Below are positions 58,801-64,000 of a DNA stretch of 64,000 nt, piece by piece. The DNA is taken from assembly GCF_020921035.1 (NCBI RefSeq), contig NC_063156.1:28754283-28818282 (forward strand). Reading direction: 5' to 3'. Made by a program: the position numbers and the translations under genes. This DNA is from Rhodamnia argentea. Taxonomy: Eukaryota > Streptophyta > Magnoliopsida > Myrtales > Myrtaceae. Each line of letters opens with the position of its first letter. Within the stretch, counting starts at the first letter, position 1. A model generated the notes under the pieces. That model worked only from the letters and a program-made list of their open reading frames with translations, ran no database searches and had not been told where the DNA came from.

Positions 58801-58939
58801 GGACCCAGGTGCCCGTGCTTTGATCTCGGCACTCCGGTCGAGGCCTTGAGGCCGAACCTGGACGCTAGTGCTCATACCCGGTTCCTTGACTATCCATGCA
58901 TATGTTACTAGCGCCCGAATAGTGCATGTCTATTTAGAA

Positions 58940-59085
58940 GAATGAAATTAGATTTTCTATGTCAAACGGCGGAAAATATTTTTCAGTTTATTTTCGCTTT
59001 TCAGCTTAACACCGAAAAGATGTTGTCTTTTCCTTTGAAAATGACTCAGTGTCATATTTTTTCGCGAAACATACGAACCTTAAAT
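58940..59085. repeat. MITE fragment, AGGCTCC family
   Basis: AT-rich block ending TTTTTTCGCGAAACATACG then AACCTTAA. This is the inverse of the TTAAGGCTCCGTATGTTTC end near 2191. Only one end is clear. Confidence 0.35.
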
Positions 59086-59359
59086 CATACTAAGATATAT
59101 AGAATATAAACAATAGACCTCAATATGACCTGTCCAAGTTTAGAATAAGAGATTTAAGTAGTCATTAAGTGTTTCCCCACCCATGTGCTTTAGCATGCAA
59201 AAAGTCAACGCCTCATCAGACAAATTGGTCGGTTAAATGACGAGGACAGCTTGCAAAATTTAAGTGTATTCTGCACGCCCATGAAGAGAATCGGTTTTCC
59301 CCTTATTTACATGTTGTACTCACTGATCACAACAACCTCAAACTCCAACGAGAGGAGAG

Positions 59360-61450
59360 ATGAGTGCAGAGGAGAAGGTGGTGTGCGTGACCGCGGGGTC
59401 CGGTTGCACCGCATCCTGGCTCGTCAAGTCGTTGCTTCAGCGTGGCTACAGAGTTAACGCGACTGTACGCAATCCCCGTATGTTTCTAAAACTTCATTTT
59501 CGTGTTCTGTTCTCTGTAGTGTTCATTTTAGGAGCGATGTTCGGAATAGTACATCGATTTCTTAGTTGAAGCATTGTAGAGATGCCGTTTCTAATCGGCT
59601 CTTGCCCTTTTTGGATTAACTAACGAATGCATCTAAGCATCATAGCATACTAATTGGAACTCTTCTCATCCATGGATGCCGTTCAATTGTAAGTTTGACT
59701 CTGAGTTCTTACGATTCTATGCACCAAATCTACTTCCCGTTGCTGCACGCGCGTAAACGGATGATCTGACGAAGACGCGACACCTTTGAGCTCTCGAAGG
59801 CGCTAAGGATAGACTGCGTTTATTCAAAGCGGATTTGCTGGAAGAAGGGTCCTTCGACTCGGCTGTCGATGGGTGCAAAGCTGTTTTCCATACGGCATCG
59901 CCCGTGCTTCTCTCAGCTTCTGATCCCCAGGTGCTTGTACATTGTAGTCGTCTGTCTGTCGTTCTTCTATGGGGTTTCAGTTGATGGAGTGCTACTAGAT
60001 TTTCCGAAATTGTAGTTTGTTTCATTTTGTCCCTTTCAGGTAACATTCGTAAGATTGGACTGATCTAGTAATTCTTGGATGACTTGACAGAAGAGGGTTC
60101 TTATGGGATTCCGTTCCTTATATATTGTAGGCCGAAATAATCGATCCAGCAGTCGGAGGGACGCTAAATGCCCTCAGATCATGTGCAAAGTTCGCTTCTA
60201 TCAAGAGAGTGGTCATTACGTCCTCCATGGCTGCAGTTGCGTACCCTGGACGGCCCCTGACCGGTGGTGTGTTAGTCGATGAGACATGGTTCTCTAGTCC
60301 GGCCATCTGTGAGGAATCAAAGGTCTGTAAGTAAGCTGTCTGTCTCCCTCGCCTTACTGTTTATTGTTGGCCTATTTGATCTAGTCCTCGACCTTTCTCA
60401 CACTCGCCTGCACCCTATTTTTCCAAAATTGGCGCATCAATTGGGAGCTTCTCGTGTATGAGATATAAGTAATCTATGTGTCATGAATAGTTACATTCTC
60501 TAGTCCTTTGAAGTTGTTTCTGTGGAATGCCAGACGAGGCAGAGCAAAATTGGAGTCGGGTTGGAGTCAATTAACTCCGTGACTGGAGCAAGAGTTCTTT
60601 CATTGTAGTTATGTGGTTTTGCTTTGTTTCCAGCAATGGTACATGCTTGCCAAAACCTTGGCGGAGAAGGCAGCTTGGGATTTCACTAAAGAGAGCGGGA
60701 TCGACCTGGTCGTGATATATCCGGGACATGTAATCGGCCCTCTCTTGCAGCCTACTATCAATTTCACATCAACGGTCATACCGGGACTCATCAAGGGTAT
60801 TCATTTTGATGTCAATCTATGGTGTCTTTTGCCATGAAGCGAAATATGGTGAACAATCAATAGCCATTTAATCATAGTCCCATTTCACATATGCTAGTTA
60901 GTAAACACAATCCGCATGTGATAAGTGATTCTCCTAATGCAGAGCGCTTCACCAATTCTGATTTCACAGAGTGATTGAGGCTTACATAATGCAGGATCTA
61001 AATATCCCTTTGAGGATTTCAATTTTGTTGGCGTCCGAGACGTTGCAGATGTCCATATTCTAGCTCTTGAAAACCCTTCAGCTAGTGGCAGATACTGTCT
61101 AGCAGGAGAAACCATTCACACTGGCGACGTCTTGAAGCTCCTGGGCAAACTTTGTCCTGCATTGCCCATCCCCGAAAGGTTAGTCCTAATTTTTCTTCAA
61201 CTTCACAAGAAAAGCTCATTCGATCCTATGAGCAACACGAGAATAGGTCATAGTTCACTCTCATTGACTTAGCCGACATGCCCGAATCATTTGGAATGTG
61301 TACAGATGTGAGGATGACGGACCTCTTGCATTGGCTCATCGGGTATCAAGGGAAAAAGTGGAAGGTTTGGGCGCGACGTTCATTCCTTTGGAGGTCAGCC
61401 TACGAGACACCATCGAAAGCCTCATGGAGAAAGGCTGCCCCTTGGTTTGA
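59360..61450 (+). pseudogene. Cinnamoyl-CoA-reductase-like SDR (SDR108E), disabled
   Basis: The six-exon structure is complete: 59360-59477, 59761-59930, 60131-60322, 60634-60796, 60995-61178 and 61306-61450, about 323 codons, the normal family length. Relatives reduce cinnamoyl-CoA, phenylacetaldehyde or similar substrates with NADPH. The catalytic region looks good: [29 protein letters not shown] (Tyr and Lys of YxxxK), VIYPGHVIGPLLQPT. Three faults argue against function. The acceptor before exon 2 is GG (59759-59760) instead of AG. Exon 2 has a TGA at 59787-59789 within HL[13 protein letters not shown]. The NADPH-binding VTGASGYIAS is [10 protein letters not shown] here. Everything else stays in frame, so silencing is recent. 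A sequencing error cannot be excluded for a single base, but three independent faults make that unlikely. Confidence 0.85.
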
Positions 61451-61736
61451 GCTTGTGGAAAGGGAAACGCTACATCTGCATCAGTGTCCGCTTGCTATGG
61501 ACTTCAAAGCCATGTAATAAGGTTTCCGACAAAGCAATGTTATCGTTCTTTGATTTTGCCCCGTTTGGATGAGGATACAATGCATCACTCGCTTCTTGAT
61601 TGAAGTTTGCCATCTCCAAACTTGAAACTTCTGCTACAAGACATTCTCTTAGACTCCGAGGCTATGTTAATCTATCTGTTCAGCTTTCAAGAAAGGAATT
61701 GCACCACTGTAAGCATAATAATGCGGCATGGGAAGG
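61451..61736. other. 3' flank of the CCR-like pseudogene
   Basis: No additional gene was recognised. Confidence 0.4.
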
Positions 61737-61739
61737 TTA

Positions 61740-62131
61740 GGGCGCGCATGATAACCATTCAATTTCTCTATTTTTTTTTTTTGTTTTCAATTTTCGATAA
61801 TAGGTTTGGAATAGAAATGGTAACACAATTTCATCTAGAAATAAGTTTGGAACAAAAATGAGAAGTAGAAATTTTCTACTTTTCTATCTCTAAAAGAAAT
61901 AAAAATTCTTCTCATCGCTTTCTCTTTCACTCTCGCGTCCCTGTTGCCGGTGGCTGGCAACCGTCTAAATTTTACATTGCTATAAAAAAAAATTTTGTTT
62001 GGGGAACAAAAATTCAGTGTCGTTGTCAAATATATTTCTCTGCTCATAAACTTGTCTAGGGGATAGAAATACATAACTTTATTTCTAATTAGAAATAGCT
62101 CTCGGGAATAGAATGGTTATCATTCGCACCC
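61740..62131. mobile_element. Harbinger-type MITE with TTA duplication
   Basis: 392 bases flanked by TTA at 61737-61739 and 62132-62134. Left end GGGCGCGCATGATAACCATT; right end read on the minus strand GGGTGCGAATGATAACCATT. AT-rich interior, no coding capacity. TIR wording differs from the 49.7 kb element, so it is a different family. Confidence 0.75.
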
Positions 62132-62134
62132 TTA

Positions 62135-63370
62135 ATGGTCACTTGCTTCAAGCTAGTCAAATTCGAGGGCCCCTAGTTACATCGTCTCAATGACTCCAAG
62201 ATAATACGTAAAAGATTAGGCATCACACTTAAAGAATGTAAAGCGGAAGAGAGAAATTCTTATATATTTCGATGTATCTAGAAAATAGTACATGAAGCAT
62301 ATTTATAAGCTTTATTGGAAGACTAACTAAGGAAAAAGGATAAAGATAATATCAAATATTATCAATCGGAGATTTGCACTATTAAGGGAGATAAATGCAT
62401 AATCCTGAAAGATATGTTAAATCAACTAAAAATCGTAATATTGCCAACATCCCCCCTCAAACGCAAGTGAGTTGAAACAAATCAACTTGAGTTTAATAAA
62501 TAATCCAAATAGTGTCCAACAAATCTTTGATCGCTACTCGATCACCATGTAATCACATAGTGGATATGGTCGAAACTCGCACTACATAGCGCCAGGCATG
62601 ATGGATTTGGGGCACGGTTGTGCGTGGGGTGCCTATGGTGGCTCTACGCTTAATGATGGCGAGTCTAATAGTAGTGTCTGTTTCTCGAAATGACATACAA
62701 AACTTCGAGAATCGGCGGGGAAATAACAAGCGGTTGCGAAATAGTAACCGAGTAACGCGGTCTATACAATTGGCTTGGGAAAATAGTTATTGAGCGATAT
62801 GACATGTATGGCTGGCATCAAAAGAAAAGCCATATCTATAGAAAAGACTGGACAAGGCGAGATGTCGGCGATGGCGTAACACAACCACCGTGGCGCTTAC
62901 TCAAACAAGAATGAGTCACTCGGGTGAACACTATCTAGAGGCGGGATAGATTTATGTTTCTATGGCTGCATGGGTTGCATTAGGGTTGAGGTTCCGAGAC
63001 CAAGTTAAAGAATGTAAAGTGGAAGAGAGGAATTCTTGTATCTTTGATGTGTCTAGAAAAGACTACATGGAGCCTATTTATAGGCTTTATTGTAAGACTA
63101 AATAAAGTAATAAGATAAAGATGATATCAAATATAGTCAATCAAAGATTTCAAGATATACCGAATCAACTAAATATCCTAATATTGCTAATAATCACGAT
63201 CACTGAATTAAGCTTAGAATGTAGCTAGTTAAAGGAAGTGATGCAGGAGCATCCAACTCATCGGAACAATCTTTGAGTTCCGATATGGTGTCATCAACAC
63301 GTATCAACTTGGCCCCATCAACACATGCAACACATCTATGTTCATTCGGGCTAAGACAAATTATGGTTAC
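62135..63370. repeat. LTR-type fossil region with direct repeats
   Basis: Two direct copies lie at about 62230-62455 and 63007-63195. Each begins AAGAATGTAAAG then GGAAGAGAG and runs through CTTTATTG-AAGACTAA to AAATCAACTAAA/GAATCAACTAAA. Between them lies CCCCCCTCAAACGCAAGTGAG, a phrase common in Copia-type debris. Spacing and orientation suit the ends of a small or deleted LTR element, degraded. No coding domain was seen. Confidence 0.4.
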
Positions 63371-64000
63371 TGTGACGCCCTAGGATTTATGAACTACAAG
63401 ATAAGGGAAATGATGAAAGTGGACCCACCTTATTAATTCAGCCCCCCCCGCCCCCCCGCCCAAAACCCAAATAAAAAAAAAATTCTGGATTTTTCTCTCT
63501 CTCTCTCCCCACGTTAGCTGCTCTGCCGATTCTTCCCTGCCCCCTCTTCTTTTTCTTCTTCTTTCCCTTCTTTATTTTCTTTTATTTGGGGGAATCAAAC
63601 GAAAGCCCTGGAAAGCCACCGAACCACCTAGACACCTCCTCCCCCTCCTCTAGTTGTCGCCGCGCCACCACCAAACGCCAGCGAGCTGCCGGACAGCCGC
63701 AACAAGTTCAAACAGCCGCCGGGAACCCCAGTTCCCCTGTTCTGACCCCTGCTACGTCTGCTTCTACTGCTGCTGTTTTGCTTCGTTCTTCCTCTCTAGC
63801 CACCTCCGACCCACACCAGCTATCCCCTCATCGTTTCTGTCGCCTCGACGCCTCACTGGACCGCCTCTACGCCTCACCGAACCGAACCAGACCCCCTGCT
63901 CTGCTCTTGACGCCCTGTTTTCTGCTCTGTTTCCCTATTCTGTCATGGCTGCTCTGCCCTTGCCGCGACAGCTCCGACCATCCTCAAACCTCCACAGACC
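63371..64000 (+). repeat. Possible start of a Ty3-type LTR fossil, cut by the window end
   Basis: The block opens TGTGACGCCCTAGGATTT, a wording common at the start of plant Ty3/gypsy LTRs. It continues into a pyrimidine-rich region to the end of the window. The other end and the interior are outside the window, so family and completeness are unknown. A CT-rich 5' leader of an ordinary gene beginning beyond the window is the main alternative. Confidence 0.3.

Noticed and set aside
1-64000. tRNA, rRNA, CRISPR or biosynthetic gene cluster
   Set aside because: No cloverleaf with A/B boxes, no rRNA-like block and no spacer-repeat array was seen. Neighbouring genes belong to unrelated pathways.

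Overview
This is a 64 kb stretch of a flowering-plant nuclear genome from a dicot. The evidence is spliced genes with GT-AG introns, plant-only families (a WRKY factor, a SIAMESE-type CDK inhibitor, an FHY1-like phytochrome partner, laccase, thaumatin-like protein, OHP1, lectin receptor kinases) and abundant small DNA-transposon and Copia-type debris. The repeat style and the gene complement would suit a woody dicot, possibly Myrtales, but the sequence alone does not fix the species. No CRISPR, operon or bacterial feature is present. All exon models were built by hand from translated frames plus splice sites. Every spliced model given as a gene keeps one open frame through all junctions.

Layout. 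1-3.1 kb is repeat debris. 3.1-4.4 kb (-) is a WRKY49-like factor. 4.4-10.6 kb is mostly intergenic, with a terminal-inverted-repeat element at 6.4-6.8 kb and a GC-rich, G-box/W-box-rich island at 7.5-8.0 kb that has no gene attached. 10.65-10.85 kb (+) is an SMR-type CDK inhibitor, convergent with an FHY1/FHL-like gene (-, 12.2-15.4 kb). 16.3-18.9 kb (-) is a LAC17-like laccase. 19-22.6 kb is repeat-rich. 22.6-24.1 kb (-) is a PCS1-like aspartic protease. 24.9-28.3 kb is a graveyard of Copia-type fossils, a non-autonomous DNA element and a LINE tail. 29.3-32.4 kb (-) is an 11-exon AVT1-type amino-acid transporter. 35.6-36.4 kb (-) is a small plastid-type DnaJ-zinc-finger protein, with a truncated duplicate at 38.9-39.1 kb. 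40.6-41.4 kb (+) is a thaumatin-like protein. 42.2-42.9 kb (-) is a two-domain Dabb protein (UP3-like), head to head with a 12-exon TPR protein (+, 43.3-46.8 kb). 47.7-48.5 kb (-) is OHP1. 49.7-51.0 kb is a Harbinger-type element. 51.6-58.8 kb (+) is a tandem array of three L-type lectin receptor kinases, two intact and one decayed. 59.4-61.45 kb (+) is a cinnamoyl-CoA-reductase-like gene with two disabling changes. 61.7-64 kb is a Harbinger MITE and LTR-type debris.

The genes are ordinary single plant loci and do not form a pathway cluster. Loose themes are light and plastid function (FHY1-like, OHP1, DnaJ-zinc-finger protein), wall and phenylpropanoid chemistry (laccase, CCR-like remnant) and defence (WRKY, thaumatin-like protein, lectin kinases). 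I found no convincing unknown biological system. The most useful observations are structural: genes caught in the act of decaying, exons hidden under other-frame ORFs, and well-delimited non-autonomous transposons.
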